Of a stretch of 64,000 bases of DNA, positions 41,044 through 52,589 are shown in pieces. The notes under the pieces were generated by a model. It was not told the DNA's origin, ran no database searches, and saw only the letters and a program-made list of their open reading frames with translations. The stretch spans positions 120,025 to 184,024 of the forward strand of contig JADDOH010000149.1 of NCBI GenBank assembly GCA_016648135.1, given 5' to 3'. The translations under genes and the position numbers were made by a program. Origin of the DNA: Agrypnia vestita. Lineage: Eukaryota > Arthropoda > Insecta > Trichoptera > Phryganeidae. Each line of letters begins with the position of its first letter. Position 1 is the stretch's first letter.

Positions 41044-41373
41044 TACAGGTTTATTTGGTAAACATTAATAACCTCGCAGGACTACATCCCTGCCTCGATT
41101 ATGAGTCGAAAATGTTCAAGCTATTATGACCTAATATCAATAGGAGATATGCGACATCAGAGTTTGCATTTTTTTCAATATTTCGACTTATTTTTTGTGA
41201 AACGTTGGACTATCATTACAGTAACTTATATTGAATATGAAAAATACATTCCCTTTAATACAAGTCAAATAGAAAATTAAAAAAATTTCAGGGTTTTCAT
41301 CATTTTTTCGACTCATAATCAAGGAAGGAATATAGTCCTGCGAGGTTATTAATGTTTTCCAAATAACCCTGTA
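41044..41373. mobile_element. Family A MITE, internally deleted (copy A4)
   Basis: The left tip tacaggtttatttgg and right tip ccaaataaccctgta are in place. The left arm is complete to the centre (aagtcaaatagaaaattaa), but most of the right arm is deleted: the sequence jumps from the centre to ttttcgactcataatcaagg. Total length is 330 bp. Confidence 0.8.
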
Positions 41374-41459
41374 AAAGTAGCGACTTTGTTCGTGCATATT
41401 AGTTATTGTGTATAATACAAGTAGTTTTAATTATTCACAAAAAACATAATATATTTGTC

Positions 41460-42060
41460 TCATGCGTACTTAATCCAATCCCGTGTTGCTATTAATGTCC
41501 GGTCGACAAAACAATTGCGGCATGTATTCACGTATGCGGGTGAAGCAGTGTTTTTTGTAGGGCAATATTGCTGGGCCAGGTATACAAAGTAGGTTATCTG
41601 ATTGTGAACGAGAGCGCGTAACACTGCAATCACAGTTAATGCCTCATCGGCGACCCTGTGCAACAGCCTCAACCTTGTGCAACGGAAGTCGATCTCCGCC
41701 ATTAGATCGGGCGGACCTCCGCCGCGGGCGCGCAGGCTTTCTTTGTCATTTTATTTGTGCATCCGCACGCGACCGCAATCAGCCTTTCATTCCGTGAACC
41801 AACGATTCTTCCCAAATAAACGAAAGCGTAATCTATTACAGGCGCAACACGGAATGGCGGCTTCTGGAAAGTAGATTAATGTCTCCCTCCCAGAATTCGA
41901 CCCGCGGCCCGACGGCTGGAGGCAAGTAAGGCTGACTAATTGCGACTTAATGAAAAAAGCTACGGCGTACTGGGGGCACGTTACGACGATAAACTAACGC
42001 CAGGGGTGTCACTGACAGGTGAAAATGTTTTCTCGCATAACTGGCTGAAGTTTCAAAAAG
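41460..42060. other. GC-richer, apparently single-copy island
   Basis: About 600 bp stand out by higher G+C and low repeat content (cggcgaccctgtgcaacagc, gcgggcggacctccgccgcg-like words near 41705-41725, gactaattgcgacttaatg). Open frames on both strands (up to 80 codons) have no recognised domain. It may hold exon or conserved regulatory sequence of a neighbouring gene. Confidence 0.35.
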
Positions 42061-42089
42061 AAAAATAAATTTGCTTAGAAGCAAAAAAT

Positions 42090-42526
42090 CATCCGTATTC
42101 TGAAAATAACAATGTCTGGATCTTTAAGATCTTTATCCCAACACTTAATACTTAATAAAAATTAAAAATGTCCAAAGCGGATACTGTAATTCTACGGCTC
42201 AAATACACTGTATTAAAAGATGATATAAGAAAGATTGTTCCTTACAAATGTATTAATTTCTTCATCCACAGCGTCCAGATGAAATATCATGGCTAAACTT
42301 TTCATGACCGCGTTCGGCGTTACCGCGTATTCAAATCTTCCCATCTTGACATTTGACAGATAACAATTTACATCTTTCTCCCTCCCTCTATATCTATCTC
42401 ATGTAGAAACTTACAGAAACAAACACCGACGTAAAGCTATGTCTCGTTTATTTTTAATTTTTATTATCGTCCATTAAGTGTTGGGATAAAGATCTTAAAA
42501 ATCCAGACATATCTGTCAAAAAATAC
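42090..42526. mobile_element. Family C foldback (copy 2)
   Basis: It starts attctgaaaataacaatg and shares with 24268-24946 the stretches gaaatatcatggctaaac, gaccgcgttcggcgttacc and gtaaagctatgtctc. It ends near gataaagatcttaaaaatcc. The outer arms are inverted, but this copy is about 240 bp shorter. Confidence 0.6.
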
Positions 42527-42759
42527 TTACTTTTTAATGGAACGAATTTTTGGAGAGATGTTTTAATTATTCCTAGAATTTGAGATACTTGAATTTGTAA
42601 CGTTTAAAAAAAACAGGAAATGGAAAGAAATTTGGCAGATGTCGTCTTTGGCAGCACGCGGTAAATTGTGAATTGAAAAAAGGTGAAAATTTCCATCGTA
42701 TACCGATATAGAACCACGTCACTTAAACTAGCGCAGAATCTCTGATATAATTGCTTCAA

Positions 42760-43160
42760 ATATTCAAGATATATTATAGATGTCTCATAGAGACGAAATT
42801 ATATTTTTTTATGGGAAAATTTAAATATACATATATACAACATCCAAAAAATTGATAGATGTGGTATTCTATCATGGTTGGAAATGGTGAAAGTTACATT
42901 GTGTAAAGTGATCACTTAAGCCACCCACCCGTACGATAGGTCGTAAGCCCTACGAACACCCAAAGACGTCCACACTTACTTTCCCATAAAAAAATTTTTT
43001 TTTTCTCCACGAGACATCGTAATATATCCTGATTAATGATGTCCCCTGAAATAAAAATCCAGTACTGTGTTCTTTGAAAAAGTTGAACAAACTCAAAATA
43101 TTCTGTGCTTCAAATATTGTATTATTGAAGTAGCGGTATGTAAATAACAATTGATGACAT
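42760..43160 (+). repeat. Dispersed repeat D (copy 3)
   Basis: It shares gttacattgtgtaaagtgat, gtacgataggtcgtaagccc and the later attaatgatgtcccctg with copies at 20.0 kb and, inverted, 51.0-51.2 kb. Its limits are approximate. The minus-strand frame here has no recognisable product. Confidence 0.5.
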
Positions 43161-43206
43161 ATTATATTATATGACAGGGTCCTAAAGAATAATTGATGGC
43201 AGTTAT

Positions 43207-43730
43207 ATCGAATTATAAGCGACATTAAAGATTGCATTTTTTTTCAATATTTCTGACTTATTTTCTGTTAAACGTTGGACTATCGCGAAAGCAATTGAAG
43301 ACTCCACGGGAAAAGCAATGAATGTAACTTTTTTTAAGCTGACCTTTTAATGCCATCTGTCGACTTTTTGGGGTATTATTTTATACAAAAAATCAGAATC
43401 GGGTAAAACCGTCGTGGTCCGCTGTATCTGTTTATCCAACGCAAGAAACAGGAATAACCGCCCACAGAACGTCAAAAAACGTCCTTGTCAATTTAATATA
43501 AGTACGTACTTACATAGAATATGTTTATATAGTAATAAGTTGTATATTTATATAATAAGAGCATTAGTGAAAGAAATATGGACTTTGAAAGTACAAAAAA
43601 CTGTTTTTCTCTAAATAAACATTTCATTGTTTTTCCCGTGGAGTCTTCAACTTACATCGAATATAAAAAATTCATTCGGTGGCGTGTATAGGAAATAAGT
43701 CAAAAATATTGAAAAAATGCAAAATTTGGT
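43207..43730. mobile_element. Family A MITE fragments opened by a TIR element
   Basis: Pieces of the A body lie at 43207-43284 (gcattttttttcaatatttc, aacgttggactatc) and 43651-43730 (cttacatcgaatataaaaaa, aaatattgaaaaaatgc). Element F1 lies between them. Both tips of the MITE are gone. Confidence 0.55.
43295..43650. mobile_element. TIR element F1 (TTGAAGACTCC ends)
   Basis: The ends ttgaagactccacgggaaaa and the inverse ttttcccgtggagtcttcaa are exact inverses of 20 bp and continue with caatgaa/ttcattg-type words. It is inserted in an A MITE. A 66-codon frame in it has no recognised motif. The superfamily is not assigned; no target duplication is clear. Confidence 0.65.
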
Positions 43731-43780
43731 TTTCTTTTTTTGCTGAACTCTCAACATTGCTTCCAAAGAGTAAAGAATAT

Positions 43781-44553
43781 TTGAAGACCCCATGGCAAAA
43801 AGTTGTTAAGTAACATTTTTGTCAAAAATGAGTTAATAAGCCCTCTAAACTAAATAATGTACGCTCTTTCCATTGGAAATAAGTTCAGAACTTAAAAATA
43901 ATTAGAACATGTTCAAATCATAGGGATAAACATGTTAACTACACTTTTTCATAAAAATCAAATCAGTTACTAATGGGAAGAACGTGCTATCTTCAATAAA
44001 TAACATATTCATGCCATTATTCTGAAATTAACACGCCTTTTAATTTGATTGGAATATTTATGGTTAATATAAATTTTACTCCGGCAGTACTGTCATATAT
44101 TTGTTTTTATTTGAAGACTATTATAATATGTACTTGCATATTATTTTTCAATAATTTTAAATGGTATATACCATGTTTTGTATTATTAATTAACATGCCA
44201 GGTATTTTGTATTTTTTGATAATGGATGGTAATAATTGATTGCATTTAAAGGGTGGATTGATGTTCGTGTTTTACCAATTTTAAAAATGTGTTATTCTAT
44301 TAAAAATGAGTTCCAGAGGCGAAAAAATGGTTAACTACATTCTTTAGGGAAAATTAGTATATTTTTACTTTTTGCACATAAATGCGTATTTTTTACTTTG
44401 TAAATATTTTTTTGATATTTTAGTGACATAAATCAATAAAAATTAATCTTGAATTAGCAATAAAACATATTTTTCAAAGGCGAATTGCAAATGTCTAATT
44501 ATCTCAAAATGACTTGAATTTTAGTTAACAACTTCTTGGCATGGGGTCTTCAA
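43781..44553. mobile_element. TIR element F2 (TTGAAGACCCC ends)
   Basis: The left end ttgaagaccccatggcaaaa, then gttgttaa, is inverted at the right (ttaacaacttcttggcatgg, ggtcttcaa). It is related to F1 by its first dozen bases. The 773-bp interior is AT-rich and has no transposase motif. The neighbouring positions of F1 and F2 suggest a local cluster. Confidence 0.6.
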
Positions 44554-45958
44554 TTTCTATTCGAAATTGAATGAAAAAAATTCCCCCAAGTTTTTCTTAA
44601 TAGCTACGGAACACCTGTATGTAGGTTACTTTTTAAGTGTTAGAAATTTGTGTTTTGTTTAAAAATAGGTAAATTGTGTACGTATAGATAAATGTCAAAA
44701 TATTTTATTCTAGTTCCTGGCATATCAAAATTATTACCATATTCACAATAATTTAAACCTTTAAAGATAGGTAATAACTAAGAATTACAAAACATAGGTA
44801 CAATTATTGACCCAACCATATTGGTCTAGGCATAGTCTTGCGCAACTGTTGACTTTCTATTCAACCATTGAATAGATAAAGAATTAAAATATATTTGAAA
44901 TCAGAAAATCTTTATTCGTAATGAATCTACTGTCAATATTATTGATTCAAAAACGTCAGTCCTTTCAACGATGACGTAACTTCACGGCTGCTTTCGACAG
45001 GATTATGTCCGTACCTACGCATCATAGCGCTGAATAAACTAAGCGAAGTAAATAATCTTAGTATACATAATTCGCGAGCCATTAAGCGTCCAAACAATAT
45101 TGTTTCCCATTCAAAGTTCAAATCACTGGAAAAATACGCGCTCTTTACAAGGTAACGGTGCAGCAATTAAAATATTATGAATGCACAGGAAGCTCGGTAG
45201 GTACCTACTCGGCTATTAATAAATTACCGAGCACATTTTCCGCATTGCTCCTTTGGTAGCCATCGTAAATATAATTATACATACACACCGCCCACGCCTG
45301 CGTTTCAAACCACATACCTACAAATCTCCCGACTCAATTCTAACTTTGCACTAATCAATACACGAAACCACAAAACCTTTACGCAAACACATCTAGGATC
45401 GCTGTACTACGTACCTACGTAGGTGATTAATCTATTTTGCGCAGCGCGATACATAACATATCGTTAAAACGGAATAGATCTGTAATTCAAAAAAGTTCAA
45501 ATCAGCCGTTCTTTTAAATTCGTAGACGTCTATGACTTCCATAGAAGGCTGCGATCGATATTCGTGGTAGTTTTCCGTTGCAAACACAATAGGGGTTGGG
45601 ACGGGGGAGGGATCTGAATCGACGATGACGTAGTTTAAATTACGTAAACATAACGCGACACAGTAAAATATGAAACTAAAATCATCACAAATATAAATGA
45701 AAAATGTAGGTAGGCCATAAAGAAAATTCAGCAATGAACTCACCGGGAGATGAATCTAAGCAGAATCACGTGCGCACTCAAATCTTGATATCACAGCAAG
45801 ATTTAATCAATGAAACAAGCAAGCACATCACCATAAAACACAAATCATATTTGGAAATAAAATTATCGTGAAATTGCACCATAAATCTGTCCAATAGCGA
45901 TATTACGGCGAGAATGAAAATAGGCGGGGAAAAGACTCGATTGTCAAACCAGATTCGG
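44554..45958. other. Tract without repeats recognised, possible upstream region of a gene
   Basis: AT-rich up to 44930, then mixed composition. Several lepidopteran-style TAGGTACCTAC words lie at 45197-45210 and 45411-45422. The minus-strand open frames 44939-45166 and 45432-45743 contain no known domain. The region precedes the CpG-rich block and could be its promoter side. Confidence 0.35.
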
Positions 45959-45959
45959 G

Positions 45960-46272
45960 TCGTTCCGCTTTATTTGCGGATAACTCGATGTTCGTGGGTT
46001 ATTTGTGTTCATTTTCATTGTGATTTGTTTAACGTGAGTTCGTAGTGAAGTCGCGATGCCGGGTTCGACGGTGCCAGCCACCGATCGCAGGATATATTCG
46101 CAACTGAGGCGCTCGGCGGGCGGCGAATCTCGAGCGTCGCGCGCATTCTGAAGGTGGCCATTTTGCCGCTACGTTCCGAAATAAGCTTCGGGCGCCGCCG
46201 TGGGACGGATGACGCGCGAGCGCGGCCGCGAGACCGAAAAGGGTAGATCGCGAATCGCGACCCGCTCGGCGA
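45960..46272 (+). promoter_or_regulatory. CpG-rich block: candidate promoter and 5' exon
   Basis: This is the most CpG-dense stretch of the window (gaatctcgagcgtcgcgcgc, cgcgagcgcggccgcgagac). It is preceded by a normal-composition stretch and ends cccgctcggcgag followed by gtaacaag, a good splice-donor match on the plus strand at 46272/46273. An ATG at 46056 starts a 31-codon frame (MPGSTVPATDRR...) that stops within the block, so if it is an exon it is mainly 5' untranslated or carries a short upstream ORF. No TATA box was found. The gene it might serve is not in view. Confidence 0.4.
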
Positions 46273-46275
46273 GGT

Positions 46276-48334
46276 AACAAGAAATTACCTAATTAATGAC
46301 AGTCAAATAACACCGTCCACCCTTACGAAGGACTGATCCGTATGAAAGAATCACGTGTAATCCTTTTCCGGGCCATGGAAATACACTCGCAAGAAAATTA
46401 GGGACAATACGGGGACGCTAAGATAAAATGATAACAATACACGGCATTTACATATAATCGCAACATTCTCATTTACTTATGGTATAATATTACTTGTCAA
46501 TCTACAATAGAGAAGTTTACTACTTTTTCCAATGAATGGAAATGAAAATTTGAGTAGAATTGAACAAAAGTCTGAAAATAAAATTAATATGCCTGAAAAA
46601 CTAATAATCTCTTTCTCTGCTATTTGTCAGAATTCGTCAATTTTTTCACTAATTTATTAGTTTTGATCTATATTTTAATTTCATTAAGTTAAATGTATGT
46701 AGTATTATCATCATCATGAAACTTCCCCATTTGGCGTAGTCTTTAAAAAGATAAAAAATCACTTTATTGTAGTATTAATTTTTTTATCAAGTTTAACAAA
46801 AACATCTTGCCCCTGATACAAGGTAAGATGGGGTACGAATAAACGCGCAAGTTGGGGCTTATTTATGTTTACAAAATAGTCTCTGATCGATGGGCATTAA
46901 GTCAAAAAATCGTTTTCCATTGGTTTAACTAAATGATATTATGAAAATTTCATATGCTCCGGGCGTAGTTATCTTGTTTACCTATATTCTATTTGCTGAG
47001 GTTTTTTTCATAATATAATTATGATTAGATTGAATTATGCGCTGTTTCATTTTCTCTATTTTATATGTACAAACAAAATGCAAATCGTTGGTAGGTAGGT
47101 ACCTACTCTGCTTAATGTGTATTTTGGATGTTTGATGTGTAACATCTTTCCTCTCGCTTTCCTGCAATCTGTGGCAGTGATTTTGTGAAAAGGGACGGAA
47201 ATGCGAAACAGGAAATAAGACGCCGGGGAAGCGCACGCAATTTCATTTGACCAATGGGAAAAAATTATCGTTTATAAACAAATCAACGTCCAGCAAGTAC
47301 CATCACAGCGAAGACGCACACTTCCAACATTCAACGTTTCTGATTTTGTATATATGTTGCGCGTCTGGTGTCAAGCGTGTGGATGTTGTAACTTTGATAT
47401 ATTTTGGTTTATATCTTCGAAACCATCCAATGAATTCTTTTTACATTAATGTAAACAATAACCCTTAATGATTTACATTCTCAAATTTTATGTAATTTAT
47501 GTGATTATTTTTTAATATTTATTCAAAGTTTTCATCAATGTGTACAGCGGCACACTACCGCCATCTATGAAAATAAATAAAAACATATAATTGACCAAAC
47601 ACATTTCTAAATAAAAATGCGTTTGTAGATATACGGTACCTACCTAGTCCGGAAAAATTCAATAATAAATAAATGCACATACATTTTCTTTACTTGTATG
47701 TACTAATTAATAAATATATTATAGTAGCTTTTTTAAATTTTGATGTTAATTTCTGTTGCAGCTCAATTGATATGCTTAATTGTGAGATGTCAAATTTTAC
47801 ACATCATATGCGACTACTGTAAGGCTCGCTGGTTTTTTGTTTGTCGCCATGCCAAAAACGATTAAAAGTGATATTCGAGAAATTATTTATCGCAAAAACG
47901 GCTTAATTGTCAGATATTCGTTTTCAAGACAAAAACACATTCATTCATTCGACGGCTATCAAGGCTGTATAGTTCAAAACTTTTGAATACGGAACCATTT
48001 TCGGACGAAAATCCATAAAGTTCAAGTACCTACCTACCTACATATGGGTAGTTACTTGGACTTGTTTTAAGAATACACACGTTTTTTGAAAAGTAACAAC
48101 GTCTCAATAACAACGCCATATTGAATCCTTGTCAACTGTCAGATTCTGTTTACATTCGACTTGACGTATGTTTCGATCGTTTTCTAAGAAAGTTTTTGTC
48201 AGTAGTAGTATAACGTCTGCCGTGCGCACAGGAGTACACGCACGACTTTTTTATATTTTCCAAATAAATATACCTTCTAACGCGCATACTTAATTACAAA
48301 CCCAATTTTTATATTTTATTATATTAAACTTGTT
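46276..48334. other. AT-rich tract, no gene recognised
   Basis: If the preceding block is a first exon, this would be intron. No repeat of the window families was recognised. A short frame from 47850 (MPKTIKSDIREIIYRKN) ends after about 45 codons; it faintly recalls N-termini of some insect transposase-like repeats, but that cannot be supported. Confidence 0.35.
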
Positions 48335-48510
48335 TATGTGATTGTTGGTTTAGTCGGTTAGGACACTTACCTGTTGATCTGGTGGTCGCGGGTTCGATCC
48401 TCATTACCGGCCATCGAGGTAATTCTATTTTGCACAGCTTAGTTTGAAAATAATAAGAATATTGGTGTAGTACAAATTCTGCACACGCATCAAGTTTACT
48501 TTTGTAAGTA
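48335..48510 (+). mobile_element. tRNA-derived SINE, family S (copy 6)
   Basis: The head gattgttggtttagtcggtt, then cacttacctgttgatctgg and cgggttcgatcct, contains pol III boxes. The body (attctattttgcacagc, aataagaatattggtgtag) is a diverged version of the family S body. Confidence 0.6.
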
Positions 48511-48748
48511 GGGCGTAGATGAACAAAACTTTTATATTACGCAGCTGTTTTATCACCACATTATCCAAAAAATATTTGTCTTGCAGACACACTATCGTCG
48601 TTGCAAAATTTTACTTATGTACAATAACCACGTCGTCAAATAAATAACAGAAAGAACGGAACAACTTCGTAAATGATATATATTCTATACTAATATATAA
48701 AGAGGTAAAAATTGTGAGTTTGTAAGCTTGTAAGTTTGGATGGATAAG

Positions 48749-48782
48749 TTTCGGAGGTTACCTTCAAAGGTAACCTCCGAAA
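48749..48782. repeat. 16-bp perfect inverted repeat with 2-nt spacer
   Basis: tttcggaggttacctt (48749-48764) is exactly inverted at 48767-48782. It lies near the 5' end of the Helitron-like element. It could extrude as a cruciform; no function is assigned. Confidence 0.8.
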
Positions 48783-49541
48783 GCACTCATCCGATTTCAA
48801 AAATTCTTTCACCAATATTTAGAATGGACTTTCAGGGTGAACACAGGCTATATATTACCCGTTAAAATAAAGGGGCTTTTCCTGGTGACCTATTTTACAA
48901 CTATTGGTCGAGCGATGCGTTTTTTACGAACGCTGCCTTACCGGTAAGAGGTATTTGAATACTTTCTGAAAAGAAATTGTAGAACTCAAAAAGTTCCTTA
49001 AAAAATATATCTATATGTTAAGATTAATAAATAAATTGATAAAATATGAATAAAATATATATTTAAAATAAATTTTAATTTGTCGGGGGTAATTTAAGTA
49101 TGTAATGTTAAATTCTTATTAAAATAAATTTCACAAAATCATCAAAAACAATTCATCGAATCATCCCTTTCCCCATAAACCCGCGGCGCTTCACTCTATG
49201 ATACACAGATTAATTCATTAATTATTTAATTACAATTCCTTTATCTGACATTAATTATATATCTGAATTATTAATTAAATCTTATTAAACAGAAAGCATA
49301 TAATAATGATTATTCTACTAAATTAATAGACAATTTATTAAATCAAAAGACAAAACTTTTTTTTTAAACAATGTATTTATCCCAAGTCAAAAGATGTAAA
49401 TAAACAATGGCGTAGAATTTTATTTGTCGATAACGATTTGTCAAAAATAATAACTAAAAATATTCCTAATTCAATTCAGCCGGCCTTTTATGCAAGTAAA
49501 AAATTTAAAAAATTCATAACAAAGACAGCGTTGATCCTATC

Positions 49542-49760
49542 ATGAAATCAGGAGTAAATACACTTAATTGTAACAATTGTGACCATTTTTATATTGGTAA
49601 AACAAAACGAAATTTTGAAACTAGGGTTAAAGAACACATCAAAGCTTTAACTAGCAATTTTGAGTCGGACTTTGCAAAACATTTAATAGAATATGACCAT
49701 ACATTTAATATTAATACAGCTTTAAATTTTTATATATTTGTTGTAAGATCCCACAAATAA
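49542..49760 (+). pseudogene. Penelope-like element GIY-YIG endonuclease fragment
   Basis: The 72-residue frame contains VNTLNCNNCDHFYIGKTKR, then FETRVKEHIKAL, then FAKHLIEYDHTF. This is the GIY-YIG nuclease region of Penelope-like ORFs ('G.Y.L.C..C...YIG.T.R.....R..EH'): the Y-I-G, the catalytic arginine in ETRVKEH and the CxxC spacing are kept. The usual 5' tyrosine of the first motif is an asparagine/threonine stretch here. Upstream the reverse transcriptase is missing or unreadable (49370-49540). Downstream, within 250 bp, comes the hammerhead-like motif of the terminal repeat. Confidence 0.75.
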
Positions 49761-50002
49761 ATAATGTAGAAATACTTGAAATTATAAAAAGTGTTAATAG
49801 TACCTAATTCAAATACAATAAACAACCAGAGAAAATTTGTACACAACCCAGTATTGAATATTTTTCCACTTTTGATTCCATCCCCTTCAGATGACATTCA
49901 ATAATTAATGCCTCCGATCCCCCCCTCCCCTCACCCTCCCCTCACCCTCCCCTTCACCGTAACATACTTGCATAGTTTATCTTTTTCTATTTTAGTACAC
50001 AA

Positions 50003-50047
50003 ACAACCCTGAAGCAGAGAACATTGTTCTCGAAACATGTAGATTGT
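50003..50047 (+). ncRNA. Hammerhead-ribozyme-like motif of a Penelope-like element
   Basis: CTGAAGC at 50009-50015 (the last base A to C relative to consensus), A, stem II GAGAAC/GTTCTC (50017-50022 and 50026-50031), GAAAC at 50032-50036, a 2-nt loop, GTA at 50039-50041. Stem I pairs acaacc (50003-50008) with gattgt (50042-50047) in five of six positions. It lies about 250 bp after the GIY-YIG stop, where Penelope-like terminal repeats are expected. The substituted core base would weaken or abolish cleavage. Confidence 0.6.
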
Positions 50048-50689
50048 ATATCTAATAAAGTGGTGAAAACAAAGTGATTCGAGTTTTATTTAAAAATAAA
50101 TTTGCTTATCGTCAGAGAAATTTTATGTAGATAAAAATTGTCATTCACACAATTACTAAAACAAAGTACTGTAAAAGTCCCTTATATACATACACCTACT
50201 AAATACTTCAATCTCTTACCCACCGCACCAAAAATTGTAACCAAAGTAAACAAGTCAACTAAAAAAAAAAAATGGATAATCGAAACACAAGAACATCTGA
50301 TATCCTTTTAAATGTATATTGTAATCATCATACAACCATCATTCGAGTCACTATTTTGAAAGCTAGGTATTAATATTAGTCACTAGTTACTAATTTATAT
50401 AGTTTTTATTGAGTTTTAGTCGTGTGTAAATCATTACACATGTCTAACTTCTCATCTCCCGAACCTATGTACAGGTATGTGTATGTATATACCTTTATAG
50501 GATTTAATATACTCATAATGTATATAATATATATAAGTAGTTTATATTATATTGATTTTTCACTGAAACTCTAATAGCCTCAAACTGAATACCACGCGGG
50601 CGAAGCTGCGGGCACAGTTAGTAATATAAATATAAAATACCTTTCTCTTGTTTAGGTATCGGGTATAATTATTTAATCAGGTCCCTCGA

Positions 50690-50850
50690 TCGATCATGAC
50701 GATCACCCGAGAAACCATCTCTATCTTGGATAGCTCGCAGCAACTCCTCGACTCTTCTTATTCCGGTCCATTCTCGTATATTTCTAATCCTGGACAGCTG
50801 TCATCTTCCGACTTCTGTACTGCCTTCAATCTCCCCTTTGTAGGTAATTA
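50690..50850 (-). pseudogene. RTE-like ORF2 C-terminal fragment
   Basis: On the minus strand it reads KGEIEGSTEVGR, a stop, then RIRNIREWTGIRRVEELLR. It is homologous to the last part of the pseudogene at 28515-29065 (NIQEWTGIRSAEELFR). About 55 codons survive, with a stop in the middle. Confidence 0.6.
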
Positions 50851-50994
50851 ATCCAATCCGATTACCAGGAAAATTGTGGTGTACTTTTGGTTTCTTGCAC
50901 TCTTTATATTTCAACGTTTTACATAAAGTAAGCCAGAAATAATGAAAAAAATTCAAACTTTGGTGTCGCTTGTGTATTCAAAACTGCATGAAGA

Positions 50995-51215
50995 AGACCG
51001 CCCTGAAGTTTTTTCTACTAGCTGCGAGATACCCTGCATGTTTACCAAGATATATTGTAGATGTCCCACAGAGACGAAATTATTTTTTCTTTTACAGGAA
51101 AGTAGTCTTTGGGTGTTCATAGGGCTTACGATCTATCGTACGGCTGGCTTAAGTGATCACTTTACACGAGGTAACGTTCACATTTCCACCCATGATTGAA
51201 TACCACGGAATTTTC
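50995..51215 (-). repeat. Dispersed repeat D, inverted (copy 4)
   Basis: It contains the complement of the D landmarks: agatgtcccacagagacgaa, gcttacgatctatcgtacgg and gtgatcactttacacgagg. The plus-strand open frame of 85 codons through it is accidental. Confidence 0.5.
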
Positions 51216-52589
51216 TTATATGTGCATAGTATACCCACCCTACATACTATTAAATACACTTTAAATATAATGATACTCCTCTCCTACTCACGAGTGATAT
51301 TACTCATGTAGAAGAGAAACAGTATATGAAAACTGTAAACCATCATTATAAAAAAAAAATGTATTTATCTATTAAATAAATAAAAATATACTTATTTTTT
51401 TATACAAAACTCCAGATTGCGTGATGATATAAATATTGCTTTGACATCAAATAAACAGGTATTTTTTAAGAACATCTAGACATCGTGAAGGTCCGACATT
51501 GCAATCCATATATGTGTAACGAAATATTGATGTACCTATTTTAATTTAAAATGGTTTTAAACCTGTGTCATTACTGCACAAATGAATCGTAATATCGTAT
51601 ATGTGGGGTATGAAAGCAACGGCAGCAATATTCAAAAAAAAAAAAATTCAGTCATCGAGGATCACTGTATCTTTATCGCATATGTCATTTGTATTAATCA
51701 ATATATATAATTCTCTACGTAACAATGTTCGTCAATAACGCTACCAGATGGCTCAAATAATAATGTTGTATTATATAATAGGAAATCCTCTCCCATCCCA
51801 CGCATATGTTCAGATTATATTTACCTTTTGAATTCAATAGATATTTTTAATACTAAATATGAAAAGTCACCATGTGACGCAGATACTAGAAACTCGTCCC
51901 CCTCCCTGACCATGTGAATTATATAAATTACGAACCTTTTTATGTTTATGTTAAAGTTAAATTAGGAACAATCTGTAAAATTGTTTTATCTGTCATTCAT
52001 TATCTATTATGCCTTATCTGAGTCATCCTTTAATTGTGGGAGACATTTAACTATTTTTTCTGTATTTTGTCCTACCAAGCAATTATGTCTCCCTGTTGAA
52101 TGAACGAATAAAAAATGAGGTATAAAAAGCAAAAAAAAAAACAATTTTCTTTTTAATAATGTCCATCACTAACATTATCAAGACGCTACTCTAGATATAT
52201 AGCACTGTTCTCACAGCCTCAACTGGCGGCCGAAATATATAATAAAAGCAGGTGTTATTATGGTTAAATGGTTTCAAACTCTTATAAGCAATAAGATAAA
52301 CTATTGTCGTCTATATCCGAATGCTCATTAAATTTATATTACTAAATTTATTAAAGTCTGTGAACACCATATCTTATAGTCACCGTATCTTTAAATAAAA
52401 AATATTAAACAAAGAAACAACCCCTCCGCGCGACCGTTATCGTGATACTGGAGTGGCCAATGGAGTAACTTTTAAAAAAGAATACCACTACACAATTTAC
52501 ATGTTCCAGAGGGTATCTATCACTTACACTAATGCAAGTGGCTTTCATAAAGTGAACGGACCCTACTTATGAATGATGAAAGCCAAAAA
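51216..52589. other. AT-rich tract, no gene recognised
   Basis: Contains a short near-palindrome (tcctactcacgagtg, with actcatgtagaagag, near 51283-51315) resembling that at 3565-3600. No coding signal or family repeat was recognised otherwise. Confidence 0.4.

Larger units (their letters stand above)
48684..50622 (+). mobile_element. Helitron-like element, host to a Penelope-like insertion
   Basis: The left end tctatactaatatataaaga and the following aattgtgagtttgtaagc, and the right end ccacgcgggcgaagctgcgg with gcacagttagt, are the two ends of a family widespread in Lepidoptera (TCTATACTAATATTATAAAG at the 5' end; a GC hairpin followed by CTAGT at the 3' end). The 3' hairpin plus CTRR-type end fits Helitrons. 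Inside lies the Penelope-like fragment (about 49.4-50.1 kb). No Rep/helicase coding was found, so it is non-autonomous. Confidence 0.55.

Noticed and set aside
44045..44239. A hydrophobic 64-codon frame in element F2
   Set aside because: Hydrophobicity follows from T-rich codons; no transposase or membrane-protein signature could be supported.
46029..46280. An arginine-rich 83-codon minus-strand frame in the CpG block
   Set aside because: It is a product of the CpG-rich composition; the plus-strand donor site is the better explanation.
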